Source: Limnoraphis robusta CS-951 (GTDB lineage Bacteria > Cyanobacteriota > Cyanobacteriia > Cyanobacteriales > Microcoleaceae). Taken from it: a stretch of 41,918 bases of DNA. The number at the start of each line of letters is the position of its first letter. The stretch's first letter is position 1. The stretch is taken from assembly GCF_000972705.2 (NCBI RefSeq), contig NZ_LATL02000286.1:1-41918 (forward strand), written 5' to 3'. Below the pieces are notes generated by a model that made no database searches, was not told the origin of the DNA, and worked only from the letters and a program-made list of their open reading frames with translations. Both the position numbers and the translations under genes were made by a program. Positions 15,797 through 24,833 of the stretch are shown here, in pieces.

Positions 15797-17920
15797 ATGT
15801 ATTTACCTGTCTGGCCCGGTAAACCTTATCCTTTAGGCGCACTCTGGGATGGTAAAGGAACAAACTTTGCGTTGTATAGTGAAAATGCAGTCGCCGTTGA
15901 GCTATGTTTGTTCGACAGTGAAGACCAGGAAACCCGTATTTTCCTCACCGAAGTCCATAACTTTATCTGGCATGGATACATCCCTGGTATTAGCCCCGGT
16001 CAACGCTATGGTTTCCGCGTACACGGCCCCTATTGCCCCGATCAAGGTCATCGTTTTAACCCCAATAAGTTACTCATTGACCCCTATGCCAAAGCCTTAG
16101 ACAGTGAAATTCAGTGCGGAGAAGGCTTGTTTGGCTACTCTTGGGAGAGTGAAGAGCAAGACTTGTCGTTTTCTGAACTCGATGACGCTCATCTCGTCCC
16201 CAAAGCCGTCGTCATTGATGAAACCTTTGATTGGGAAGACGATAAACTACTCCGCATTCCCGAACACAAAACTATTATCTATGAGATGCACGTTAAGGGC
16301 TTTACCCAACTGCATCCCGACATTCCCTCAGAACTCCGAGGAACTTATGCAGGACTCGGACATCCGGCGGTTATTGCCTATCTCCAGTCTTTAGGCGTTA
16401 CCGCAGTTGAGTTAATGCCTGTACATCATTTTCTCTCTCAACCGGGACATTTAATCAAAAACGGCCTCAAAAATTATTGGGGTTATGATTCAATTTGTTA
16501 TCTGGCGCCCCATCAGCCTTACAGTGCAGATCAAACGCCAGGACAACAGGTGCAAGAATTTAAAAAAATGGTGAAAGCCCTGCACAATGGCGGTATCGAG
16601 GTGATTTTGGATGTAGTTTATAACCACACCGGAGAAGGCAACCATTTAGGGCCGACATTATCATTGCGAGGAATTGATAATGCAGTTTATTATCGTTTAG
16701 TTGAAGACAATCCTCGCTACTACATGGATTTTACCGGATGCGGTAATTCTCTCAACGTTTCTCATCCGCAAGTCCTGAAGCTGATTATGGATAGCTTACG
16801 CTATTGGGTGCTGGAAATGCACGTTGATGGTTTCCGGTTTGACTTGGCTTCAGCGTTGGCGCGAGAATTGTATGAAGTCAATAGTTTGGGGGCATTTTTT
16901 AATATTATTCACCAAGATCCGGTGTTGTCGGATGTGAAACTGATTGCTGAACCTTGGGATGTTGGGGAAGGCGGTTATCAAGTGGGGAATTTTCCCATTT
17001 TATGGTCAGAATGGAACGGGAAATATCGGGATACTGTGCGGGATTTTTGGCGAGGTGAAGATAGCTTGCTAGCTGAATTTGCTTATCGGTTTACCGGAAG
17101 TTCAGACTTGTATGAAAATAACGGCCGTCAACCCCACGCCAGTATTAACTTTATCACAGCTCACGATGGTTTTACGTTAAATGATCTCGTTAGCTACAAC
17201 GAAAAATATAACGAAGCCAATTGTGAGGATAACTGTGATGGTGAAAGCCATAACCGTTCTTGGAATTGTGGGGAAGAAGGCGAAACGGATGATCCAGAGA
17301 TTTTGGAGTTACGCAACCGCCAACGTCGGAATTTCTTAGTTACATTGATGTTGTCTCAAGGGGTGCCAATGTTAGTCAGTGGCGATGAATTGGGACGCAC
17401 TCAAAAAGGGAATAATAATGCCTATTGTCAGGATAATGAATTGTCTTGGCTTGATTGGAATTTGCCAGAAAGTAATGCAGATTTACTGGATTTTACCCGT
17501 CAATTGATTGATTTTCGGCGTCGTCATCCGGTGTTTCGGCGCCGTCGTTGGTTCCAAGGACAGCCCATTCATGGATCAGTGGTGAGTGATCTGGGTTGGT
17601 ATAATCCAGATGGCGGTGAAATGACAGAAGAACAGTGGTGTATGGGTTTTGCGAGAGCGATCGCTGTTTTTCTCAATGGTGAAGAAATTCCCGAGGTGGG
17701 ATTTAAAGGTGAGCGGGTGATGGATGATAGTTTTCTGCTCTTTTTTAACGCTCACTATGAGATGATTGAGTTTGATTTACCCGAAGGTTTACGCGATCGC
17801 CAATGGCGGGTGGTGATTGATACGAAAGAGCCGTCTTTTATCACCGATTGGGTGACTTATTCCGAAGATAAAGCTGTACCTGTAACCGAGCGTTCAGTGG
17901 TTATCTTGCAACGGTGTTAA
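15797..17920 (+). CDS. glgX: Glycogen debranching enzyme, isoamylase type GlgX
   Basis: GH13 enzyme hydrolysing alpha-1,6 branch points of glycogen. In 707 residues: an N-terminal CBM48 domain (about 10-130; [20 protein letters not shown]), then the catalytic barrel with [12 protein letters not shown] (271-282), the nucleophile D349 in DGFRFDLA, the acid/base E385 in IAEPWDVG, and D457 in [14 protein letters not shown]-terminal beta domain follows. AGGAAG stands before the ATG. Length and motifs are normal for cyanobacterial GlgX. It stands alone and ends in a strong terminator. Role: glycogen mobilisation in the dark. Confidence 0.95.
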   Translation: MYLPVWPGKPYPLGALWDGKGTNFALYSENAVAVELCLFDSEDQETRIFLTEVHNFIWHGYIPGISPGQRYGFRVHGPYCPDQGHRFNPNKLLIDPYAKALDSEIQCGEGLFGYSWESEEQDLSFSELDDAHLVPKAVVIDETFDWEDDKLLRIPEHKTIIYEMHVKGFTQLHPDIPSELRGTYAGLGHPAVIAYLQSLGVTAVELMPVHHFLSQPGHLIKNGLKNYWGYDSICYLAPHQPYSADQTPGQQVQEFKKMVKALHNGGIEVILDVVYNHTGEGNHLGPTLSLRGIDNAVYYRLVEDNPRYYMDFTGCGNSLNVSHPQVLKLIMDSLRYWVLEMHVDGFRFDLASALARELYEVNSLGAFFNIIHQDPVLSDVKLIAEPWDVGEGGYQVGNFPILWSEWNGKYRDTVRDFWRGEDSLLAEFAYRFTGSSDLYENNGRQPHASINFITAHDGFTLNDLVSYNEKYNEANCEDNCDGESHNRSWNCGEEGETDDPEILELRNRQRRNFLVTLMLSQGVPMLVSGDELGRTQKGNNNAYCQDNELSWLDWNLPESNADLLDFTRQLIDFRRRHPVFRRRRWFQGQPIHGSVVSDLGWYNPDGGEMTEEQWCMGFARAIAVFLNGEEIPEVGFKGERVMDDSFLLFFNAHYEMIEFDLPEGLRDRQWRVVIDTKEPSFITDWVTYSEDKAVPVTERSVVILQRC

Positions 17921-17944
17921 AAGCTGAATTCATATTGAGATTAA

Positions 17945-17986
17945 AAAAGGTCGGGAACGGTGGCTGATTCCCGACTTTATTTTTTG
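17945..17986. terminator. Strong intrinsic terminator after glgX
   Basis: GTCGGGAA (17950-17957) and TTCCCGAC (17968-17975) form a perfect 8-bp stem with a 10-base loop, followed by TTTATTTTTTG. The A-run before the stem gives a weaker signal for the convergent gene ending at 18103, so it may work both ways. Confidence 0.85.
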
Positions 17987-18102
17987 TTGAAATCCCATGT
18001 ACAATTCTCGAATGCTGACTACAGTCAGATGGATAGGATGCGTATTTAATGCACTTCACTACCGGGCTACATCAATCGGTTGAATGCAGCCGGAGTTCAG
18101 GA

Positions 18103-19557
18103 CTAGACATATTGAAAGCTGTCGTCAGTTAATGTCAAACCGGAAGAATTCGAGATAATTCCAATGATCTCTTGAGTCCCCTCGCCAAGATAGAAGATGC
18201 GCGTACTTCCCGCTTCTTGTCTCAGCCTATAATCAACCGAACTGCCATGAAGTTGAATCTTATCTTCTAGAGGATTGAACCCGGAAATTTGAGCATAATC
18301 ATTCCAACTATTAGTGGCGGTGTTACCATCGATGTAGTAGGGTTTTGTTGCATCCCCAAGAATGAACTTATCCGGGCCGTTCTCTCCGGTTAGCACATCC
18401 CTTTCACCCTTACCCGGTAAAGAATCACTGGGATTAACATCAATCACTTGCCGATATTGAATGTTACCATCGGGAGCAGGAGTGGGTGTCGGAGTGGGTT
18501 CAGGAGTGGGTGTCGGAGTGGGAACGGGAGCGGGCGCAGGTTCGGTTCCCGAAGCGTAGGTAAAGATGTCGCTGTTTAATGACAGTCCAGAAGCTGGTTG
18601 ATTAAGAATAACTCCAATCAACTCGTCTTTGTAGAAGATATGGGCATGAGTGTTGTTCTTCAGGACATAATCATCCGGACTACCATGAAGTTGAATTTTA
18701 TCTTCTGCAAGATTGAACTGAGAAATTGTGCCTTGATCACTGCCCTCCTTATAATAGGCTGTTCTCGCATCCCCAAGAATAAACAGATCTCGGTTGTTCG
18801 TTCCACTCAAGTTGTCCTTTTCACCCGCTCCTGGTGAATCAGCGTTGGGGTTAACATCAATCACTTTGTTATACTCAACGTTACCACCATTGTCGGGAGC
18901 CGGAGTGGGAACCGGAGTGGGAACCGGAGTGGGAACCGGAGTGGGTGTGGGTGTTGGTTGCGGTGTTGGTGAGGGGTTTGCTAGGGTTCCAGAATCTAGT
19001 GTAATTACCCGCAGAGGGTCAACGGCCGATTGACTGGTAAATGTAACTTCTAAGATGTTATTATTGGTTCCTGTGATTTTGACCGTATCTTGAGGAAGTC
19101 CACTGTTTGGCCCTTCTAGAGTATTTCCACTTGCTAAGACCCTAGCCCGATAACCAACCAGTTGGTCATTACCATTGAGAGGTTGTAAGGTGCTGGCATT
19201 ACCAAACAACTCATCATCAGCCATGAAGCCAATAATAGGCTTATCAAAAGTGAAGGTGGCTGTAAAGGTTTTCCGTGTGGACGTGTTGGCATTATTCATA
19301 TAGATGAAATGGCTGTCAACAACAGTTCCTTTTGGAATCGTTCCTAAGTTGTTGAGATCATCCCAATCCTGGGGATCACTGATTTTGATATTTTGTGAGA
19401 GGGTGACATTTTGAGCTTCGTTAAAGAACAGCAAGCTATTGCCTTTCTCAGCCCACCAGCTTGAATATTTATAGGCAGAGTTGCCTGTAGCATCATTTAA
19501 CCAAAAATCACTAATATCTATTTCTTTTGCTTGTCCGGTAAAACCAAGAATTGCCAT
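18103..19557 (-). CDS. RTX-like multidomain exoprotein with Pro-Thr linkers
   Basis: 484-residue acidic protein of unknown function. Residues 1-190 form a beta-rich domain (TFTATFTFDKPIIGFMADD recalls extracellular cyanobacterial domains). Pro-Thr linkers occupy 194-222 and 338-362. Two copies of a module of about 110 residues follow the linkers (228-336, 367-484), sharing VIDVNP, PGxGExDxLxG, FILGDA, YY and EDKIQLHGS. The module resembles the terminal repeats of RTX-type calcium-binding proteins in cyanobacteria. There is no Sec signal peptide, which fits type I secretion; that is inference and no transporter is nearby. It is divergent from the hybrid kinase and has four 11-bp-phased repeats upstream (19661-19698). 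Confidence 0.75.
   Translation of the reverse strand: MAILGFTGQAKEIDISDFWLNDATGNSAYKYSSWWAEKGNSLLFFNEAQNVTLSQNIKISDPQDWDDLNNLGTIPKGTVVDSHFIYMNNANTSTRKTFTATFTFDKPIIGFMADDELFGNASTLQPLNGNDQLVGYRARVLASGNTLEGPNSGLPQDTVKITGTNNNILEVTFTSQSAVDPLRVITLDSGTLANPSPTPQPTPTPTPVPTPVPTPVPTPAPDNGGNVEYNKVIDVNPNADSPGAGEKDNLSGTNNRDLFILGDARTAYYKEGSDQGTISQFNLAEDKIQLHGSPDDYVLKNNTHAHIFYKDELIGVILNQPASGLSLNSDIFTYASGTEPAPAPVPTPTPTPEPTPTPTPAPDGNIQYRQVIDVNPSDSLPGKGERDVLTGENGPDKFILGDATKPYYIDGNTATNSWNDYAQISGFNPLEDKIQLHGSSVDYRLRQEAGSTRIFYLGEGTQEIIGIISNSSGLTLTDDSFQYV
18902..18949 (-). repeat. 12-bp tandem repeat encoding the Pro-Thr linker
   Basis: GGAGTGGGAACC is repeated three times exactly (18902-18937) and once imperfectly, encoding repeated TPVP units on the minus strand. 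A second, less regular GGAGTGGG-rich tract at about 18477-18540 encodes the other linker. Such tracts can change length by slippage. Confidence 0.85.
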
Positions 19558-19660
19558 TTAAATCTCCTGAGACTGGGGTAGAACTAATCCGTAAAAACAC
19601 GGTGATGATTGCTTCTGTTTAAAGCTAACATCTACTTCCCCTAAAAGAACAGGGACTTCT

Positions 19661-19698
19661 GTAAAGATAAAGTAAATAATATGTAAATATTCTGTAAA
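19661..19698 (-). promoter_or_regulatory. Four direct repeats at exact 11-bp spacing
   Basis: GTAAA begins at 19661, 19672, 19683 and 19694 on the plus strand, that is TTTAC(A/T) four times on the minus strand, with a strict 11-bp period, about 104-141 bases upstream of the exoprotein start. Direct repeats at one helical turn are typical of PhoB/OmpR-family response regulator sites. The cyanobacterial Pho box also has an 11-bp period but a CTTAACCT-like unit, and the RpaB HLR1 box has a 10-bp period. The regulator is therefore not identified. Confidence 0.55.
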
Positions 19699-20251
19699 TT
19701 CAATTAAATTAAACTTGATTAATATCATACAATTTTTTCACGGGTGATCCGGAAATTTTGTTAAATAAGAGCGGAAAAGATGGGTCTTGATCAAGGATTA
19801 ATTAGCTTCTGTCCCCCAGATCAGCCCTAGTCACTCATGCAAGAGGGAGGAAGCCAAAAGACTGGGAATCAGGGTTGGCATCAGTACCTCTTGTCAGGAT
19901 GCTATATATGAAAGATTTCTAGGCGTTTATCTTTGAGTGCTTGACTTGAATGAATCGTTTCTATTAGAACTTTTTATGATCATTATAACTGACCTAATCT
20001 TCCATCACAACTCCCCATTCCAGCTCAAATTTTGATTTGATGTTTAAAATGGGTTGTCTCCGTTTTCATTAAACGTTTTTCAATCAAACAAATAGCCTAT
20101 TGCATGGGTTGCAGATGGGGAGGACGCTTTAGCAACGGCTGATCTAAACAGGAGTAAATAGCAAAAAGAATCTCCATCCTGATTAATGAATATAGAGCAA
20201 TGGGCAGGGATTAAATAAAATTAATTAAATTTTAACAAAATTTGGACTTGA

Positions 20252-20296
20252 TTTAACTTAACATTAAGTGAAGTTTAATACCCGTTAACCTATGAT
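20252..20296 (+). promoter_or_regulatory. Pho-box-like repeats and -10 upstream of the hybrid kinase
   Basis: TTAA cores begin at 20253, 20264, 20275 and 20285, three of them 11 bp apart. The first unit, TTTAACTT, fits the cyanobacterial Pho-box consensus PyTTAAPyPy(T/A), and GTTAACCT at 20284 is one position off it. A TATGAT hexamer at 20291-20296 follows as a possible -10, 64 bases before the GTG start. The flanks are AT-rich, so chance agreement is possible. Confidence 0.4.
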
Positions 20297-20360
20297 AGAA
20301 GAGGTAATTGTTTTTGATTGCCATACTGGATAAGTACAATAATCGTTGACAAAAAACTAA

Positions 20361-23300
20361 GTGACTGTTCTGATGTCATCTCTCAATCCGGGTCAGCCTA
20401 TTTTAGCATCAGCTTGTATTGATCAAAATTTCATTACTGTTTCTCCAGAAACTCCCCTAACACAAGCCATAGAGCTGATCAGCTCTAGTAGCCAGCCTGA
20501 CTCGGGTGTTGATGCTACAACTCCTTTGCGAGTGAGTTGTGTTCTCGTGTTAGAAACCGAGAAATTAGTCGGGTTAATGACTGAGCGAGATGTTGTGCGT
20601 TTGATTGCGGAGGGGAGATCTTTAGAACAGATGAACGTGGCTGACGTGATGACTCGACAGTTAATTGTCTGTGAGATTTCAGAAGTCCAAGATGTCTTAC
20701 ATCTGGCGAAACTCATGGCTGAACATCGGATTCGCCATCTCCCGGTTGTCAACGCCCAATATTACCCAGTCGGTATCATCACCCCAAGCAGTATTCAAGC
20801 CCCCGTCGAACCTGCGGGTTTGTTGAAATGTCGTCAAGTCTATGAAGTGATGAGTCAACAGGTGATTTATGCAGCACCCGATGTGACTGTATTAGAACTG
20901 ACTCAACAAATGGCATCTCAGCAAGTCAGTTGTATTGTGATCGCCAAACAACAGGAAAGCGGTAAAATTTCCCCGCTAGGCGTTGTGACTGAAAGCGATA
21001 TTGTTAACTTTCAAGCGTTAAAACTTGACTTGTGTAAGCTACGAGCCGATCAGGTGATCAGTAAGTCGCTATTTTGTACTCATCCCGAAGAATCGCTGTG
21101 GTTAGCATACCAACAAATGCAGCAGCGTCAAGTGGGAAGGTTAGTTGTCGTGAATTCTCAAAATGAACTGCTGGGTATATTAACACAAACCAGTATTTTG
21201 CAGATGATTGATTCAACTCAACTGCATGAAATTATTTCTATATTGCAGCAGCAAGTTAAAACGCTACAAATCGAAAAAATGGAGATGCTGCAAAGTATTA
21301 ATCAAAATCTCGAAGAGCAAGTGAATAATCAAGCCACTCAATTAGCAACTCAAGCCAGACGAGAGCAACTTTTATCTGAGGTGGCGTTGCGAATTCGCTC
21401 CTCACTCAATTTAGAGACAATTCTCAATACAACCGTTCAAGAAGTGCGTCAATTACTGAATACTGATCGGGTGATTATCTATCAGTTTGACTCGGAATGG
21501 AATGGAAAAGTTGTGGTAGAATCAGTCAGTCAATCGGGCTTTTCTGTCCTAGATCGGGTTGTCAAGGATAGATGTTTTCTAGAGGCTTGGCTGGAACCTT
21601 ACCACAAGCGGAAAAGCAAAGTTTTTCACGATATCTATACCGATAGTTTAAGTGATTGTCACGTGAAGTTTCTAGAACAGTTTCAAGTCCGATCAAATTT
21701 AATCGTTCCGATCCACGTTAATGATCAACTTTGGGGACTTTTGATCGCTCATCATTGCACTCAGCCTCGATATTGGCAACCCCAAGAAGTCTTTTTTCTA
21801 GAGTCACTCTCTGTACAAGTCGCGATCGCCATTCAGCAAGCGGCTTTATTAGCAAAAGTCCAACAGATGAATAGCGAACTCGAAGCCCGAGTTACTCAAC
21901 GAACGAAGGAACTCGATCAAGCTAATGCTCGGTTACAACAAGAGTGGGTTGAGCGTCTACAGATGCAAACCGCTTTGTCTGAAAGTCAAGCTCAATTAGC
22001 CCGAATTTTAGATATTGCAGAGGATGCGATTATTTCAGTGGATCAATCACAACGGATTATATTATTTAATCAAGGTGCTGTTAAAATCTTTGGCTACAGT
22101 CCACAAGAAGCTATTGGTCAACCCCTCGATCTTCTTTTACCTGAATCCCTGAAAATACAGCATCGTCAACATATTCAAAACTTTTGCAAATCTGACACAA
22201 CTGCTCGCAAAATGGGCGATCGCAGTCCGGAAATTTTGGCTCGTCGTCGGGATGGAACCGAGTTTCCCGCCGAAGCATCAATTTCTAAACTAAATACTCA
22301 AAATGGCATCGTCTTAACGGTTATTTTGCGAGATGTTTCTGAACGTCAACAAGCACAGCAGAAACTCAAAGATTCTCAAGAAAAACTGCAATCAATTCTC
22401 GAAAATATCCCGAGTTTTATTAGCGTGGTAGATCGCCAAGGACGGATTTTGTTTGTTAATCATTTGACAGCAGGTGGTTCATTTTCAGAAGTGATCGGGA
22501 GTGAGATTTATGAGCATTTACCCTTGGAGAATCAAGAAATCTATTCTCAAGGGATTGAACAGGTATTTCAATTGAATGTTGGAGTGAGATTCGAGACTCA
22601 CACACAAAAAACTCCAAAGGGTGTAACTCAATATGAAGAAGTCAGAATTGCTCCCTTCTCTGAAAATCAACAGATTGAAGGGGCTGTGATTATTACGACG
22701 GATATTAGCGATCGCAAGCAAACTGAAGAAGCTCTAGAACGTCAATATCAACAAGCTCTTTTGCTGCGTCAAATTACCGATGAAATTCGTCAAAGCCTCA
22801 ATACTCAACACATTTTTGAAACAACAGCTTTGCAAATCGGACAAGCTTTTCAAGTGAGCCGTTGTTTAATTCATAGTTATAATGCCCAGCCCTCACCCGA
22901 AATTCCTTTAGTGGCTGAATATCTCAAAGATTCTTATCCCTCTATGAGAGGCGTTGAAATTCCAGTTCAAGGTAATCCTCATATGGAATTTGTTTTGAAA
23001 AATAATCAAGCCAGTGTTGTTTATGATGTCGATGATGAACCTTTATTTGAGCCAGTGATTCATCTCTATCATCAACTACAAATTAAATCGATGTTATCGA
23101 TCCGTACTTCCTATCAGGGAAAACCCAATGGTATGATTGGGGTTCATCAATGCGATCGCTATCGAGTCTGGACTGTTGATGAAATTAAGCTCTTAGAAGA
23201 TATTGCGGCTCAGGTGGGAATTGCTCTGGCGCAAGCTCACTGGTTGGAGAAAGAAGTCGATCGCAGTGAAGAGTTGAGCCGCAAAAATATTGATCTAGAA

Positions 23301-24833
23301 CGAGCTAAACGAGAAGCAGAAAAAGCCAACGCCGCGAAAAGTGAATTTTTGGCAAATATGAGCCATGAAATTCGCACACCGATGAATGCCATTCTGGGTT
23401 TTGCAGACTTGCTTCAGTCGAGTGTGAGTGAGCCGCAGATCAAAGCCTATGTGGATACGATTGTTGCCAGTGGTCGTACTCTGTTGGCTCTGATTAATGA
23501 TATTTTAGATCTATCTAAGATCGAAGCGGGGAAATTAGAACTTCACTATGAACCGACGAATTTACGGAGTATTGTTACAGAAATTCAGCAAATTTTTCAA
23601 CAAAAGGTGTTAGAAAAAAGATTGTTCCTGTATGCAGAAATTGATCCAGCTTTACCCCTAGCAATTGAATTGGATGAGGTTCGGATTCGCCAAATTTTGT
23701 TTAATGTTGTTGGGAATGCGATTAAATTTACCCAGAAGGGATCTATTAAAATAGAGGTGGGTTGTGAGTCATTCCAAGAACAGAAAATCAACCTAAAAAT
23801 TCGAGTCGAAGATACCGGAATTGGGATTGCACCGGAATCTCAGAAAAAAATCTTTCAAGCCTTTACCCAAAGTGATGGTCAAAGTACCCGCAAATACGGA
23901 GGAACGGGTTTAGGATTAGCGATTACAGAGCGTTTAGTTCACTTACTCAATGGTACGATAGAACTCTATAGCCAACCAGGAGAGGGTAGCGCCTTCTGCT
24001 TCTACTTTCCGGATTTAGAGATCACATCAATGTCTTCAGAAACTGCATCAATAGTTCCAGTTGATGATAATTTAAACCAGTTTAAGCCTGCGACAATTTT
24101 AGTGGTTGATGATGTCGCTTCTAATCGAGATTTAATTGCGGGATATTTTTCACAAACACAGCATAAATTATTTTTTGCCAATGATGGTCAAGAAGCAATT
24201 CAGCTTGCGGAAATCTATCAACCTCATCTGATTTTAATGGATTTGCGGATGCCTCGGATGGATGGTTTAGAAGCCACTCATTATCTCAAGAAATGTGATC
24301 AAACTCGTCAGATTCCCATCGTGATTTTAACGGCATCTTCACAACGCTTAGACGAGGAAGAATTAAAGCGTTTGTGTGAAGGATTTATCCGAAAACCGAT
24401 TAGTCGAAGTCAATTGGTAGCGGTATTGAAGCCGCTTCTAGAGCCATTATCTCCCGAACTTATTCAAGCTGAAACTGATCAACCATTACACCCCAGTTTA
24501 TCGTTGTCTGAAGCAGCAATCGATCACTCTCCTGTATCAGAAGTCTTTCCTGAAAAATCGATTCGTATACCGGAATTGTTGACTAAGCTGAATCAGGAAG
24601 CCGAAACCTCTTGGCAAGAACTTCACTGTACCATGAAAACGCGGGATCTTGAACAGTTCACTGCCCGTTTACAAGCTTGGGCGGAGGAACATCAATCTCA
24701 GATATTAGCAGAATATGTGAACACATTAACTCAGCAGCTTAATGAATTTGATTGGGATAAATTACCTCAAACCGTAGAAGATTTTACAACAGTTATTGCA
24801 TCTATTAAAAAACAGGAGTTGGAAACCCTATGA
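20361..24833 (+). CDS. Hybrid histidine kinase: CBS x4, cyanobacteriochrome-like GAF, PAS x2, GAF, HisKA, HATPase, REC
   Basis: 1490-residue soluble sensor kinase. Two CBS pairs span about 10-145 and 155-285 (adenine nucleotide sensors in other proteins). A coiled coil follows, then a GAF domain at about 335-495 containing D403-R-C-F and C433-H434, the two cysteine motifs of DXCF cyanobacteriochromes. PAS domains lie at about 543-660 and 675-785, and a second GAF at about 798-960 without those cysteines. The kinase core has H1002 in MSHEIRTP, N1119, DTGIGI (1151) and GTGLGLA (1181). A receiver follows with D1294 and K1345. The last 90 residues are a helical tail that recalls HPt but has no phospho-His box. 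Start is GTG 20361 or ATG 20373, neither with a ribosome site. Its stop overlaps the next start by 4 bp, so the diguanylate cyclase is its likely partner. Confidence 0.9.
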   Translation: MTVLMSSLNPGQPILASACIDQNFITVSPETPLTQAIELISSSSQPDSGVDATTPLRVSCVLVLETEKLVGLMTERDVVRLIAEGRSLEQMNVADVMTRQLIVCEISEVQDVLHLAKLMAEHRIRHLPVVNAQYYPVGIITPSSIQAPVEPAGLLKCRQVYEVMSQQVIYAAPDVTVLELTQQMASQQVSCIVIAKQQESGKISPLGVVTESDIVNFQALKLDLCKLRADQVISKSLFCTHPEESLWLAYQQMQQRQVGRLVVVNSQNELLGILTQTSILQMIDSTQLHEIISILQQQVKTLQIEKMEMLQSINQNLEEQVNNQATQLATQARREQLLSEVALRIRSSLNLETILNTTVQEVRQLLNTDRVIIYQFDSEWNGKVVVESVSQSGFSVLDRVVKDRCFLEAWLEPYHKRKSKVFHDIYTDSLSDCHVKFLEQFQVRSNLIVPIHVNDQLWGLLIAHHCTQPRYWQPQEVFFLESLSVQVAIAIQQAALLAKVQQMNSELEARVTQRTKELDQANARLQQEWVERLQMQTALSESQAQLARILDIAEDAIISVDQSQRIILFNQGAVKIFGYSPQEAIGQPLDLLLPESLKIQHRQHIQNFCKSDTTARKMGDRSPEILARRRDGTEFPAEASISKLNTQNGIVLTVILRDVSERQQAQQKLKDSQEKLQSILENIPSFISVVDRQGRILFVNHLTAGGSFSEVIGSEIYEHLPLENQEIYSQGIEQVFQLNVGVRFETHTQKTPKGVTQYEEVRIAPFSENQQIEGAVIITTDISDRKQTEEALERQYQQALLLRQITDEIRQSLNTQHIFETTALQIGQAFQVSRCLIHSYNAQPSPEIPLVAEYLKDSYPSMRGVEIPVQGNPHMEFVLKNNQASVVYDVDDEPLFEPVIHLYHQLQIKSMLSIRTSYQGKPNGMIGVHQCDRYRVWTVDEIKLLEDIAAQVGIALAQAHWLEKEVDRSEELSRKNIDLERAKREAEKANAAKSEFLANMSHEIRTPMNAILGFADLLQSSVSEPQIKAYVDTIVASGRTLLALINDILDLSKIEAGKLELHYEPTNLRSIVTEIQQIFQQKVLEKRLFLYAEIDPALPLAIELDEVRIRQILFNVVGNAIKFTQKGSIKIEVGCESFQEQKINLKIRVEDTGIGIAPESQKKIFQAFTQSDGQSTRKYGGTGLGLAITERLVHLLNGTIELYSQPGEGSAFCFYFPDLEITSMSSETASIVPVDDNLNQFKPATILVVDDVASNRDLIAGYFSQTQHKLFFANDGQEAIQLAEIYQPHLILMDLRMPRMDGLEATHYLKKCDQTRQIPIVILTASSQRLDEEELKRLCEGFIRKPISRSQLVAVLKPLLEPLSPELIQAETDQPLHPSLSLSEAAIDHSPVSEVFPEKSIRIPELLTKLNQEAETSWQELHCTMKTRDLEQFTARLQAWAEEHQSQILAEYVNTLTQQLNEFDWDKLPQTVEDFTTVIASIKKQELETL

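Larger units (their letters stand above)
19558..20360. other. 803-bp divergent regulatory region
   Basis: AT-rich region between the exoprotein (minus) and the hybrid kinase (plus), with no credible open frame. It holds two separate sets of 11-bp-phased short repeats, one near each gene (listed separately). The middle (19700-20220) shows nothing recognisable. Confidence 0.55.

Noticed and set aside
18794..19033. Plus-strand frame with GVGTGVG repeats
   Set aside because: Antisense reading of the Pro-Thr linker repeat.
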